Source: Lathyrus oleraceus
Lineage: Eukaryota > Streptophyta > Magnoliopsida > Fabales > Fabaceae
Length of the DNA stretch: 64,000 nucleotides
Direction of reading: 5' to 3'
Assembly (NCBI RefSeq): GCF_024323335.1
Contig: NC_066584.1
Span: 425,964,319 to 426,028,318 of the forward strand
This document shows positions 22,879-35,300 of the stretch, one piece after another. Every line of letters starts with the position of its first letter. Position 1 is the stretch's first letter. Under the pieces are notes generated by a model. That model worked only from the letters and a program-made list of their open reading frames with translations. It did not search any database and was not told the DNA's origin. Both the position numbers and the translations under genes were made by a program.

Positions 22879-24207
22879 TCAAGTCTCCCAGGGGCGGCTT
22901 CTTTTTGGGCAAAGATACGCATTGAGCCTTCGTTCCTCATTAAGCTGACTGGTAAGTTCTAACACTTTCTTCCTTTCTGCGACGAACTGAGTCTCGAAAG
23001 TATCCCTTTCTTCTCTCAACTGGATCCAGGATCTCTTTAGTTCCTCAACATTGGTAGGCATATTTGGATAAGGAATGATCTGAGGAGCACCTCCTTCAGC
23101 TTCAGGTTCGACAATCTGAGGTCCGATTGCAAGATATGGCATGACAAGTTCACGAGCTCTGGCGCGTACCCATCTGAGATAAGGTTCCATAGGAATAGAA
23201 TTTTTCTGTCCTAACGTGCCTCTCTTCACCATGCCCCAAGCTAGTACAAATCTTTGACGGAGGCCTTGGGAATCGTTGTCATAGTCGAACATGATGCCTT
23301 CGATGATCATTTCATGTGGACCATCTCTTCGAGCACAACCAAACTGTCGCAGAGCTAAAGCAGGATTATAAGTAATACCTCCTCTTATTCCTAGGAGTGG
23401 TACATTAGGGAACTCGCCACAACGGTCAATGATGGTGACATTTTCCTTGAACTGAGGACACCAACAGATGTCTGGGTGGGAGAGCGACATTATCCTTTGA
23501 GACCATTTCAGATTTTGCTCATTCTTCAAGACTGATTGAGGAAGGTGCGAAATAAACCACCTAGACAATAAAGGTATGCAGCACATGAGAGTCCCTTGCT
23601 TCTTCATGGTACGAGTGTGGAGGGAATGCAAAATGTCTCCCAGCAAGGTAGGTACAGGGTTATGAGTGAGAAATATCTTAATAGCATTCATGTCAATGAA
23701 TTGGTCTGGATTAGGGAATAACACCAAGCCATAGATTAGCAATGCCAGGATGTCTTCGAAAGCACGGACATTCATAACTTTTAAGAATTCTCGGGCCTTA
23801 TTTGTCAGGAATTTGGCAAGTAAACCCTTAACTCCACTCCTTGTTACCCAATTAGCTTCAATGTCGGACTTCGTCATGTGTAAAGCTGCGGCAACTTCTT
23901 CAGACTTCGGAACCTTTTCTAAACCACTGAAAGGTATTTGATCAATGATAGGTATCCCAAGCAGTCTGGAGAATTCTTCCAGTGTAGGTACCAACTGATA
24001 ATCTGGGAATGTGAAGCAATGATGTTTAGGGTCGAAGAACTGGAATAAAACTCTCATCATATCTTCTTTGAAACCAGTGGTAACCAAATTGAGGAGAGAA
24101 CCGTGTTTCTTGATGAACTGGGCATGATCGGGGAGCTCTGACACTAAATTCTTCAGTTGAGGAGAGATTGCTACAAAATTGATCCGGATGGTCTTCCTGG
24201 GAGCCAT
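22879..24207 (-). CDS. Ogre ORF1, plant-mobile-domain-like protein
   Basis: A 442-aa frame lying between leader and gag, where Ogre elements carry their extra ORF1 of unsettled function. The N-terminal two thirds resemble the plant mobile domain/aminotransferase-like fold: FFDPKHHCFTFPDYQLVPTL, then EEFSRLLGIP. The last 60 residues (ERDTFETQFVAERKKVLELT and after) look like a coiled coil, suggesting oligomerisation. No catalytic motif is seen. It ends with a TGA near 22879. It is intact, unlike pol of the same element. Confidence 0.8.
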   Translation of the reverse strand: MAPRKTIRINFVAISPQLKNLVSELPDHAQFIKKHGSLLNLVTTGFKEDMMRVLFQFFDPKHHCFTFPDYQLVPTLEEFSRLLGIPIIDQIPFSGLEKVPKSEEVAAALHMTKSDIEANWVTRSGVKGLLAKFLTNKAREFLKVMNVRAFEDILALLIYGLVLFPNPDQFIDMNAIKIFLTHNPVPTLLGDILHSLHTRTMKKQGTLMCCIPLLSRWFISHLPQSVLKNEQNLKWSQRIMSLSHPDICWCPQFKENVTIIDRCGEFPNVPLLGIRGGITYNPALALRQFGCARRDGPHEMIIEGIMFDYDNDSQGLRQRFVLAWGMVKRGTLGQKNSIPMEPYLRWVRARARELVMPYLAIGPQIVEPEAEGGAPQIIPYPNMPTNVEELKRSWIQLREERDTFETQFVAERKKVLELTSQLNEERRLNAYLCPKRSRPWET

Positions 24208-24898
24208 AGCCTTACAAAACAGAGCAAAGTTAAATCCCTAAGTCCTTGAAATGGTTAGTACAATGTTATGATGTCATGATGTTATGATGTTATGAGGTTA
24301 AACAAGCACAAGCAAGTCACACAACCATCATTCCTAGGTTTTAAGGCTTGCATGAGTTCCATAGGTAAGTACCCTCCCCACTGAAGTTTAGTTGGTTCAA
24401 CCTGTCCTAGAATAGTAACCGGGTTCTAGAAGGATCTCAAATCACCGACCTTCCTTTAAGTCCACTTCAGTGCAACACCAAGTGGTTGACCGAAGCTTCC
24501 CTAAAGTCCAATCTCAAAGAGTGTAGTATCGAGTCTCAACCAACCCCAGTCGGAACCGAAGTCAGTTATCTCACTACTTTCTAATGGCCAGGATGAGTCA
24601 ATTAGGGTTCTAAAGGTCTGGTTAATGCTTTAATGACACCACGCGGAAGCCAAATTTTTCCTCAAGTGAACATGAGGAACATCAGGACATCCAAAGTGTC
24701 ACATTAACCGTAGCCATCATTTTAACCATTCCAGTATACGCCGGATAGTCGCGATGATCTATTGCTACTTACCTAAGGTACACTAGTTCCGGGTGTAGGA
24801 TCTTTCACTCAAAAATACCCAAGCAATCTCTTAAAAGTAAATCAGACAATTTGGAATAAGTGATCTTGTTTTTAAGGTAACCTCTCTTTTTAAAGTGT
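24208..24898 (-). other. Ogre 5' leader between PBS and ORF1
   Basis: About 690 bp without a credible coding frame. On the plus strand there is a short ATG(ATGTT)-type low-complexity run near 24266-24300. The rest is mixed sequence as in Ogre leaders. No other feature recognised. Confidence 0.6.
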
Positions 24899-24915
24899 CC
24901 CCAGCAGAGTCGCCA
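24899..24915 (-). other. Primer binding site of the Ogre-like element
   Basis: The minus strand reads TGGCGACTCTGCTGGGG, four bases inside the LTR end at 24920. It begins TGG, the complement of a tRNA CCA end. Ogre elements are reported to use tRNA-Arg; I have not matched this to a specific tRNA. Confidence 0.75.
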
Positions 24916-24919
24916 GCTC

Positions 24920-26855
24920 TGTCATACGGTGAACTGACTTGGGGTATTTTGCTTTTTATCGCAATGTCGCGGATAGCAAGAGTCGCCACCGACTTTTCTT
25001 TTATCCAATAAGGAAAGGTGGAAAAGAACAGGAAAGACCTCAATAGATTTTGGGTTCGGGAGGTACATTATACAAAGGGAAGGTGTTAGCACCCTTTGTA
25101 TCCATGGTTATCCATGGGCTCTTAATTGCTGGATCACTTATATTTTTGTCTGAAAAGTGTTCGTGAATTGTTTAAAAAATGTTTCGAAAAGAGAGTTTAA
25201 CTTTGTAATGATTCTCGTATGAATGTATACAAAGTATTTATCTCGTTTGATTTTGAAAACGGTTTAGAAAAATGTAACTTGGTGATGATTCTAGTATGAA
25301 TGTGTACCAAGTGGTGATTTTCTAGGATTTTGCAAAGTGTGAGGGGTGGGAAATGTTTTAGGTTATGATCCAACAATTGAGAGTTATACCTTCCTAAGGT
25401 CGTTATGAACGTTTCCTATCCTTATGAGGGTAAAACTGTCCTTACTATTGAGAAGTAAGTAATTTTACCCTTTGGATGTTTAAGGGTCATCGATAGGTCA
25501 TTGAAGGCAACAGTTGTAAGGATACCTTAGCATTCGAAGGGACGATCATCATTTAACCGTAGGCTACACCGAAGGGTCATCGAGGGACAAAATCGTGTTT
25601 TCGAAGGCAACATCCGAGGGACCATGATTTATTTTATGATGATTTAACCGAAGGATCTTTGCTAAGTGTATCCCTACATTCGCGGGATATGACCGTTATA
25701 CCGTAATACCGTAGGGCAGCAAAGAGAGGTCCAAAATCACATGTTTAAAGGTCATATTTTAAAGTCAATTAGGTGATTAGGATGAATCTCCACATTAAAA
25801 TCAATACATTAAAATTAATACATTAAACTTAATACATTAAAATTAATTAAGCAATTTAGGGTGGATCTTCATAAGGGTATCCCACAAATAAAGTGGAAGG
25901 CCTAAACAACACTCTTTTCCTGGGATATGTGAACCTTTACAACATTCAGCAAACGGGTTAGAATACCAATCAGGGTGCAATCGAGGATTACACCGCAAAA
26001 GAAAACACAGCAGCATGAATGTCAGGCAAAACAGTGCATAATTAACATAGAATAGATCAGGTTACGCATAGGACATAACAAATATCAACGGCTGTCCCGT
26101 TCGCCTCTGCCTCGCCTAGCGAGGTCCTAGCGAATGCTCGCTACATGCTCGCTTAGCGATGTGCTAGCGAGCGGCTGCGGGTTTTGAATTTCAGAACAGT
26201 ATGATCTCAGCATGCTGCATGCCTTATTGCATTCAATTACAGAAATAATATGGTCAAACACTCAGGATATTCAGGCGTACTGGAATTCACATGCAAAGTC
26301 TAATTACATATCCAAAATTCAATCATGATGTATTATGTATTTAGAAATTTACAAATTGGAAGCATAAAACAATAATGATACACAAACCTGTTTGCAATGG
26401 AGTGGTAATGCTGAATTGGCAAGTCACTTTTGGTATCGGGTTGAGTTGGGCGGCGGTAACTTCGGTGCGGATGAGCGGCCGTCAGGGTTTCTTCACTCCG
26501 ACTTCTCTGGGCTACTCTCCGGGGTTGCTATGCCAGGGTTTCCGGCCGTCTCCGTCTCGGTTTTTCGTTCTCCCCTTTTCGTTCTGGAGTTGGGGTATTT
26601 ATAATACTCCTTTGATGACCTAATGGGCTCAGAATGAAGCCCGAAATTTTCTGTTGTCTGTCAGCTTCGCTAGGCGAGCGTTTAGCGAACGTTCGCTAGG
26701 CGAGCGTGTAGCGAACAGGCCAGTTTGGGCCATTTTCTGGATTGGGCCATTCGTGGGCTGGACCTTTGTTCCTTTAAGATCAGTGTCATAAAAATGAGTC
26801 GGAGTGCCCTGAAAAATGTCTTAAAATATTAATGGGCAAATTTTGGGGTATGACA
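24920..26855 (-). repeat. 5' LTR of the Ogre-like element
   Basis: 1936 bp from TGTCATACGG to GGGGTATGACA. It contains two clusters of GCTAGCGA/CGCTAGGCGAGCG-type motifs (about 26104-26180 and 26666-26718). The short ORFs near 26375-26623 are probably not coding. The sister LTR is outside the window, so age cannot be estimated. Confidence 0.8.
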
Positions 26856-27823
26856 CTATCCATTGTTATTTGGTGGATTAACCATTCTCCTAACGTTTTT
26901 CCTTTTTTGCAAAGCTTCACTATTTCTGGATATCCTACCACTTCTTAATCTCATGCAACAAAGTTTGAAAATTCGTTTACTATGTATGAAGAACTAATGC
27001 AAAAAAAATTAAAACGCTTAAGCACAAGGGGTCCACTGGGCACGCCAATTTGTTTATCGTTGATTTTGGTAAATAATCGTTAGTCCTTCAAAATTGATAC
27101 TTTGATTACTTGCAAGATCAACTAGGTTAATCGTATAACATATGTGCATAATTTTCTTAAGTTTTTCTTCATAATGAGTATATCTGCACTAGTTCGTGAC
27201 TTTAAAGTAATGCAAGAATAATTTATAAAGAAATAAAGAACAACTTCGACTGCAAATATAAAGAAATGAAGAACAACTTCTACTGAAACTTAAAGGGTAT
27301 GAAAATAACATTAACGTAAATGATTTGACATTGAATGAAAATATGGTGATTCATACGTACGTTTTACTCATCAACTCTTTTCTCAATACACTTAGATACT
27401 TTGAGTAATATGAGTTTTGTATACAATTGAACATCCTGAATCCTGATACAAGGACCCATGTTTATACTAAATCGACAATAACGACAATGAATAGTCCTAT
27501 CTCCAGAGAATGACATGTTCTCGCATGCATATGTTTCGCCTTTCACAAGCTTCCACGCGTCCTTCAAGAAACAAATAATGCTAAAAAATAATTAATCAAC
27601 CTTATCTCAAATTATATTGTTGAAGTCATTATCATACTAGGTAAAAAATATTCTAAGTCCTATAATAACATCACCATGTAGAAATGAAGATCTCTTCGCT
27701 AAATCTAGTTAAAATCTCATCAAGATTTTCTTAGTCGAACTCGACTTATCTTCTCCGAATATTTCCTTCAGTTTTTCTTTGACATCTTAAATCATTCTTA
27801 ACATCGGAGTTTCAGCTAACAAA
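26856..27823. other. Intergenic, AT-rich
   Basis: Between the Ogre LTR and a LINE-like remnant. A 67-aa minus frame (27364-27567) has several cysteines (CENMSF, HCRYCRF) and could be a decayed transposon fragment, but I do not recognise it. Nothing else seen. Confidence 0.5.
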
Positions 27824-27976
27824 ATGGTGGATAATGACAGATGCAACTTTTGTACTCACTCTGAAACTCTAAACCACTTGATGTCTGCGTGCCTTTGGCT
27901 AAGGCCAACGTGGAGGCACATTTTTGTTTGGCTTCAAAACTCACAAAACCTAAGGGCGTGGATGGACGAACTGTAG
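27824..27976 (+). pseudogene. Remnant of a LINE-type reverse transcriptase C-terminal zinc domain
   Basis: A 50-codon plus frame reads DRCNFCTHSETLNHLMSACL followed by WLRPTWRHIFVWL. The C-x2-C ... H-x4-C spacing with a trailing W is the pattern of the zf-RVT domain found after RT in plant non-LTR elements. No RT or endonuclease sequence flanks it, so it is an isolated scrap. It might also come from an RNase H-like domesticated gene of the same family. Confidence 0.5.
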
Positions 27977-29183
27977 TGAATATTAAATGTTAGTAAATGG
28001 AAAGGTTAGAAGGCATAACTCCTAAAGACGATATTTGCATAAATAATATACGGGAGATGGAAATATATAAATGACAAGACTTATGATAACATTGTAAGTA
28101 AAAAAAACATAGAGGTTTTAATTTACTGGATGTTGACCAAGTCCAAGTTACGTAAACATGTAACTAAATTTATGATGAGGCAGCTTGGACGAGGGTCACC
28201 ATAATTTTGATCTTGTTTACTTGTTTCTTAGGCTGGATCACTTATATGATTGCCTTGCACATATCTATTGTTGGTTTTTATCAAAGTTTTTATTTCCAAA
28301 AAGAATTCTTAAATTATTAGTATTATATCATTATTACGTTTCAAATGCAATTTATCTAATAATACTATTAATCACTTAAATAAACCCGTAAACTCGTGCA
28401 TTGCATAAGTGTCCAGACTAGTAGATCTTGTAAGACTATAATTAAGTACGATGATCATGATAACAGATGAAGAACAAATAAAAATAATAAAAAATAAAAA
28501 TAAAAAGAGAACGTGGTTTATATTTCAAATTCATTTTATTTACTATCATATTTTGTGTTTCCTTAAATTCTTTATTTTAAAAAATATATAATTAATAATT
28601 AATAAAAAATAATAAAATTAAGAATACAAAATTTCTCAAGGAAAAAATAGAAAATAACAATGAACTATTCAATGAAAACTTGTAGAATTATAATTAAAGA
28701 TTAATTGATATGTATTATCAATGTAAAAAGTTTTACACTATCCTTGTACCATAATGATTTATAGATGACACTCTTTTCATTTTAAAATGAAAGTTGTTTT
28801 AACAAATAAAATTTGTTTTAAAATCACTATCATTCTCACTTTTCAATGTAATTACTATTTTTTCAATTGTGTTATTTAATTATTACTCTATACATTATTT
28901 TTAATTCATTAATAAAGTTAATTTAGTAAAAATGTGATATCTTATGAGAACACTATTGGATTTTTTTAATTTGTGTGCAAAAATCTTAAAGAGTCATTTA
29001 AAAATAGAGAATACTTTAGATGTGATTAAAGAAAAAGTTAATCATATATAAAAATTGAATGGAAATGATTATTTTTGGTCGGTGCATATTAATTAAATTT
29101 GTATAATTAACTATGTTGTTTAACTTTAATTTAATTAGCATAAAATAAAACGGCAGCGTTTTTTTTGCTTAAGCACTCAAAAA
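27977..29183. other. AT-rich region upstream of TIM
   Basis: Over 1.2 kb of AT-rich sequence with no gene. A stretch near 28700-28760 (AATGTAAAAAGTTTTACACT) resembles the terminal sequence of legume MITEs, without a clear partner. Confidence 0.5.
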
Positions 29184-29184
29184 A

Positions 29185-29203
29185 GGCGGGAAAAGTTTCC
29201 GCC
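29185..29203 (+). promoter_or_regulatory. Facing E2F-like sites in the TIM promoter/5' leader
   Basis: GGCGGGAAAA (29185-29194; reverse TTTTCCCGCC) is followed one base later by TTTCCGCC (29196-29203), about 115-130 bp before the TIM start codon. TTTCCCGCC is the canonical plant E2F site of S-phase genes. It fits the expected expression of a replication-fork factor. Confidence 0.65.
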
Positions 29204-29315
29204 ACTTCAACTAAGATCCCAAAAACCCCACTCTCTGCAACTTCAACACCAAAAATCCCCAAATCTCTTCGTTCTCTCAAAACCCTCGCGAACAATCTGC
29301 CGTATCCCTAACACA

Positions 29316-32300
29316 ATGGACACAGATGGGTTATCTCAAATCTGCAGCGGCCTCGGATCAATAGAAGAGGACGATGAAGGAAACCGAATCGGTTACTCCA
29401 AAGGCGAATACTGTCTCGGTATGAACCTGTTGCATTTTGATTATTTTCTCTCGCTCTTTTTTCTTTCATTTTGATTAATTGTAGATTTTCGGTGCCTAAT
29501 TATTTATATTCGTTATCGAAATTATCAGATAACCTGAAAGACTTGCTGAGGTTTTTGAGACGCGACGACCCGCAAACACGTGATGTGTTCAAGCAAGTGT
29601 GCAAATGGAACATCGTTTCTAAGGATTTGGTACCGATTATCGAGCATTACCATGAAGATCGTAGCATGCTTCTGAATGCAGGTTTATATTTTTTTAATTC
29701 GTTGAATTGCGTCCATATATTGATGATGTTAGCTGATTGAGATTTCATTGATCGAATTAGTTGGTGTTGAGTTTTTTTCTTGTTGAAATTTTCAGTGAAG
29801 GTTTTGGTGTTCCTTACAATGCCAATTGAGCCTGGTTCCACAGATGTATCTCAGCAGTTGGACTATTTATGGGATTTGAAGTCTGCAGTGACTAACAGTG
29901 ATGTTGCTACAGTGATAGTGTCCATTTTAGAAAAACCACTTGAGAATTTGGAACTGTGAGCTGATAAAAAATTCGATGTGTTTTTTATGATTTGAAAGAT
30001 AGAAATTGGAAAGGTTACTCAGTGGTTTGGCTAGATTTATTTATTTATTTATTTTATTTGTTTACAGTAATGCATTCACTGAGGATGATTGGAAATTGGT
30101 ACAGCTGGTATTTACATTATTTAGAAATATACTTGCTGTTCAAGAAATCCCGTTGCATCAGAAATCAGCAGGATTTGCCTCCCATTTTTTATCTCTGAGA
30201 GATAGATTTCTGGAGCTTTTGTTTCGTGAGAATGTGATGGATATAATCTTGGTTGTATCTCAAAATGTTGGCAGCTCTAATGTTTATCTCCGTCAGGATA
30301 ATTTGCTTCTATTGGAAATATTCCATTACATTTTTATGGGTCAGGAGCCAGAGTTGATTGTCCGGGGCCATTTGAATGGATTGAAGGTAACGTCACTCAA
30401 CTTCGCCAACATCATATTTTAGTGGACCTCCCCAAGAGCACCCTACTAATTTAGATTTTTCTTTCTAAAATGTTTTTTACCAACATCATATTTTAGTGGA
30501 CTTCCCCAAGAGCACCCTACTAGTTTAGATTTTTCTTTCTAAAATGTTTTTTGCCAACATGGTTTACAAGGTTTTTGTGGATCTTACCTCTCTTGTGCAT
30601 GCTATTATATCTTAATTATTATTCTTTGGCTGTGTTTTGTTTGTCACTTACATTTCAGAGTTTTTTTCAGGTTGACGAAGACTCCCAAGCCTCTCTTGAT
30701 AGTCTCCAGTCCATCATGGAGGAAGAAAAGAAGAAAAGAGTTATTAATAGGCTTGGCAATATCAGCCGGCATTCACAATTCAGTGGAACATTTGCACGGG
30801 TTACCATGGTACTAATTTTTCACCCATTGGACTCGTTTTTTTAATGCTGTGGACTTGAATGACACTAGGCTATTGTTTTTTGGTAGGATGGTTCTAAAGC
30901 CGTGTTTAAGGGGAATCCTAATTCTTCTCGTAATATGCATCTTAAATCACAAAATGTCATTCGAGGTCGAGCCAAAAAAATTGCGTGGGATCATCCAAGG
31001 TTGCCTTCAACAAAGGACAAGATCTTGGAGATGCTTAAAGGATTTGTAAATCAGTTTCTTTCTGGGGGATACAACGGTATGAATTAAGAATATGGTGTAT
31101 CATTTGCGTTGTGTGTGTGTCTGTATAAGTAGTCTCACTGTTAGTTAAATCTGTATCAGTTTTGATGCGATCGGTCCGTGAAGATATTGTAAAGGAGCAT
31201 CCTGCAATTCAGAAAAGTGACGTTGTTGTTTTCTTTCAAGTGGCTGACTTTATCTCTTCATTTCAGTTTTACAAGTATTCAACTTCAAAGGTGAGTATAA
31301 TAATATGAACACAGCACATCTCTTGACATGCCTTTCTCTATTCCTCTTTCAAACTAAAGTACTTCATTCCACTCCTTGTGGATCTCTGATACAACTACAT
31401 ATTAAAATTTGATATAGAATCTCCACACATTTCTATTTATTTTCACATTACTTAGCTTTTAGCAGTATGCTACCGAAGTGAATTTCTGATTTATTCATTC
31501 AAGTAGTTGCAATCCTCACAGCATGTTGAAGCAAAGTTTTCATGTAATGATTGTCTGTACTTACAGTTTCTCATACAATGTGGGTATCAGTTTGTTTCTT
31601 ACATTAATATATCCTTTTTCTTCGTTTCTTTTAAAGAAATTATATTTTGACTTCAAATTCGACAACAAATTAGAGGGAGCAGAGAGCAGAGAAAATAGCT
31701 TTTCTGTGCATAACACGATAATTTCCTTTTATTTATGTGGAGTCACTCTTAAACTGTTTTTTTCTTTGAATTATTTCTCATAACCATATAAAAATCTAAT
31801 CGAATTGAATACATAAATATCGAGATATAATATAAATTCACTCAATATATTTTCCCAACCACTTAAGTTTTTGGGTTGTTTGGCCTTGTGATACGGCAGG
31901 AAAGTTTCCACAACTAAATTGTTTAGGCTATGATTGTGAGTATAGGAGGGGAGAGGAGGAATTTGGGAAAACTGAAGGTGTTCTTACCAAACAGACCCTT
32001 AGAGGTGTTCTTACTGTCACTTTCCTCCAATAAAATAGAATTTTAACATAAGGTAGATGGCATTTGCATTGTCTATGTATCATCAAGCCAAAGAACTCTT
32101 GCATTGTGGGGCTTGTAAGAGATGAAACATAAACCGGTTGTACGTTTTCACCCAACAGTATATGCGCGTTACATATAGTTAGTTCATGACAGGATGCTAA
32201 ATGTTAGAGATTATATACCTTAATTTGAATTTGAAGTTAACTACATGTTCTTGTGTATCCTATTTTGGCATTATTCATGTGCTAAATGATAATTTTATAG

Positions 32301-35300
32301 AAGAATTTTGGCTGAAAATATGGAAATCAATAAAATGATTTAGAACATAGATCACAGCATGGCATGTGCTTATCTAGTGTTGAGATATCACTTGCTCCTT
32401 TATTTGTAAAATATGTTATAACTGTCATTTGTTAATCTAATATACATATGTGAGATGTTGTTTATACATATTTTCTCTTCATTAATAGACGGAGGAAGAA
32501 AAGGACATATTTGGTGATAATGATGCCAATGCTTCAGATTTCAGTGGTAAAATATGTGGCCCAATCGAGGCATCGTTGAATGAGTCGATGTTTCAACTAG
32601 TTATTTCACATTGGCGGCAGGCTTATGATGGTCTAAAGGAAACAAATGACTACAAGTTTCTATCTGCAGCTGGCTCTCTTTTGAAAAGCATGGTAATACG
32701 AACTACCAAATCCTATGTATTTGTTTTGTTATAATATATATGTTCTATCAGCTGGTTCTCTTTCGAAAACCTTTCTATTTTTCCTTCTCTTAAATCTGTA
32801 CTTGGGCTGTTAACGGAGGTATCTAATGCTTTGCAAATCCTATCTCATTCCATTTTGATTTGTATTCCATGTCTTTCATTTCACTTTATTACTATTTTGG
32901 TCAGTTTTGCAGATTAGGACATTTATGCCTCTAATATATCCAGTTGAACATAGGAACACAGACTAGAACTCCACATTTATTTTATTAGAGTATGTAACTA
33001 GTATAGGCTCAAGACTGACACATGTCAGTCTGAGCACTGTTCAAAACCTGCTATTGCAGGTAAACTAAATCTGCAATATAAAAGCATATAGTTGCAGTGA
33101 TTTGTAACTAACCAAAAACAGAAATGAAAGTTAGTTAGATTGAAATGAAATCTCTCTCTCCTTATCCCTTTCTAATATGGTATCGGATTAGCTTGGTTCT
33201 GATCTAGAGTTGGATCATGGCTGCGACACCGCCATCGGAGGAGTCGCCTACTTCTTCCGCTCAAGATCCACCGGTTTTGTCACCGGTCGTCGTAACGTCA
33301 TCGCCTCAAGTTCTCGCTCAAGATTTCACAAAAGCTCGATGAAAAGAACTTTCATCTATGGCGTCAACAAATTGAGCCATACATCAATGTGCATAGCCTA
33401 ATGGATTTCGTTGTTTGCATAACGATTCCACCTCCATTCGTTGATGACGAAGCTCGCGTCACCGGTACCGTCAACCCTGCGCATTCGTGTTGGCTTCAAA
33501 AAGACCAAATGCTGCTCTTGTGGTTGCAATTGATGCTATTTAACGAGAATCTCTCTCGTGTTCTTGAATGCTTGCATTCTCATCAACTTTGGGATCGCTT
33601 GTTCAACTATTTTCAGAAGCAGACACGTGCGCGTGCGAGGCAATTGCGTGTGGAACTTCGTGCCCTAATAGTTCAAGAATTTTTGCTCAAGATGCGTACT
33701 ATAGTGGATGCTCTTGCTTCCATTGGTGATCCTATACCTGTAACACATCATGTAGATGTTATTCTTGAAGGTCTTCCCTCTGAATTTGCGCCTGTTGTAT
33801 CTGTCATTGAGAGTAAATTTGGACTTATGGACTTGGATGAAGTAGAGATTCTACTCCTTGCACATGAACTTCGTCTAAATAAGTTTAAGAAGTCCTCAAC
33901 TCCAGATCTCATATCACTTAACTTGGCTCAAGCTCAAGCTGGTTCTAGTCTTGCTAATGACACTTAAGCTATTGGTGTTGATTCTACTCCATCTCAGACT
34001 CCTCCATCACCTGCTGAACAAGATTTTAGCCAATTTTGTGGCTCGAGAGGCTCACGTGGATGTCACTTTGGTAGAGGCAGAGGTAGAACCTAATGCTCAC
34101 ATACAATGCCAAGTTTGTTCCAAACATGGACACCCTGCACTCACTTGTTGGTATAGATTTAATCAGAATTATCAACCTTCTGCTTTGGTTGGTAACTCCT
34201 TTAACACAACAATGGCTTTCCTCACCTTATGGCTACAACAGTTTTCCTCAGAATGTCTGGACAAGGCCTCCCATGCAGCCAAGAAGTGTTGCCAATTTCT
34301 CCCATGCACCAAGTGCTTTTGTTGCAAACTCAGTACCCTCATCTTCAGCCTCATGGTTTCCTGATTTTAGTGCTTCTTTTCATGTCACAAATGATGCCAA
34401 AAATATTCAACAACTAGCTCTCTTTGAAGGTCCTGAACAGATTTTCATGGGAAACGGCCAAGGTTTGTACATTCAGTCCTCTGGCTCAAGTGTCTTTTCT
34501 TCACCAATTCAACCTCACACCACTCACACTTCACAATCTCTTATTTATTCCCACTATCACCAAGAATTTGATTAGTGTCAGCCAGTTTTGTCGAGATAAC
34601 AATGTCCAATTCCTATTTTCTGTTGACAAGTGTCTTGTGCAATCACAGGTTTCTAAGGCTACCTTACTCGAAGGCAGAGTTGGCAGGGATGGCTTATATG
34701 AGTTGCCCTCCATCACTCTATCTGGTTCCTCCACGTTCTCCCCTATTTCTCCTAGCCCAGTATTGAATACACAAATTAATTCTAGTATTAATGCTCTTTC
34801 TTTCAATTCTAGTACACCTAATAAGTGGCATTTAAGGTTAGGTCATCCTAATTCTCATGCCTTGAAACTTGTTATGCAAGCCTGTAATATTTCTTTCTCA
34901 AATAATGATTTTGATACTTTCTGCTCAGCTTGTTGTATGGGTAAAACACATAGATTACACTCTCCTGATTCACCCACTTGAACTTGTGTTTAGTGATTTA
35001 TGGGGTCCTTCACCTTATACTTCCACTTCAGGATTCAAATATTATATGTCTTTTGTGGATGCCTATTCCAAGTTTACTTGGATTTATTTCCTTAAAACCA
35101 AGGCTGAAGCTCTATCTACCTTTCAACAATTCAAGAGCTTAGTTGAACTCCAACTTGGTTGTCCTATTAAGGCCATTCAATCTGATTGGGGTGGTGAGTT
35201 TCGACCTTTCTCTAAGTTCCTCAAAGATCATGGCATCCTACATAGAGTGATTTGCTCTCATACACATCATCAAAATGGCGTGGTGGAGAGAAAACATAGG

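Larger units (their letters stand above)
1..26855 (-). mobile_element. Ogre/Tat-like Ty3 LTR retrotransposon, 5' part, runs off left edge
   Basis: Seen on the minus strand, right to left: LTR (24920-26855), PBS, leader, ORF1, gag, protease, RT and two RNase H domains. Integrase and the 3' LTR lie beyond base 1. An ORF ahead of gag, a second RNase H after the first, and a short intron between protease and RT are known hallmarks of the Ogre branch of Tat elements. The unit is interrupted at 4202-21489 by element 1. LTR ends are TGTCATAC and GTATGACA, an inverted pair. The five bases after the right end (26856-26860, CTATC) would be the target duplication, but the other copy is outside the window. 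Pol carries a stop and a frame break, so this copy is dead. Confidence 0.85.

Noticed and set aside
24831..26623. Short ORFs inside the Ogre LTR
   Set aside because: They fall in an LTR with no conserved domain; chance frames are expected.
27364..27567. 67-aa minus ORF with several cysteines
   Set aside because: The C-x2-C pair is suggestive, but no domain is recognisable and the flanks are non-coding.
31860..32160. Possible MITE or SINE in TIM intron 7 (ACCAAACAGACCCTTAG-like text)
   Set aside because: No inverted repeats, A-tail or target duplication could be found by eye.
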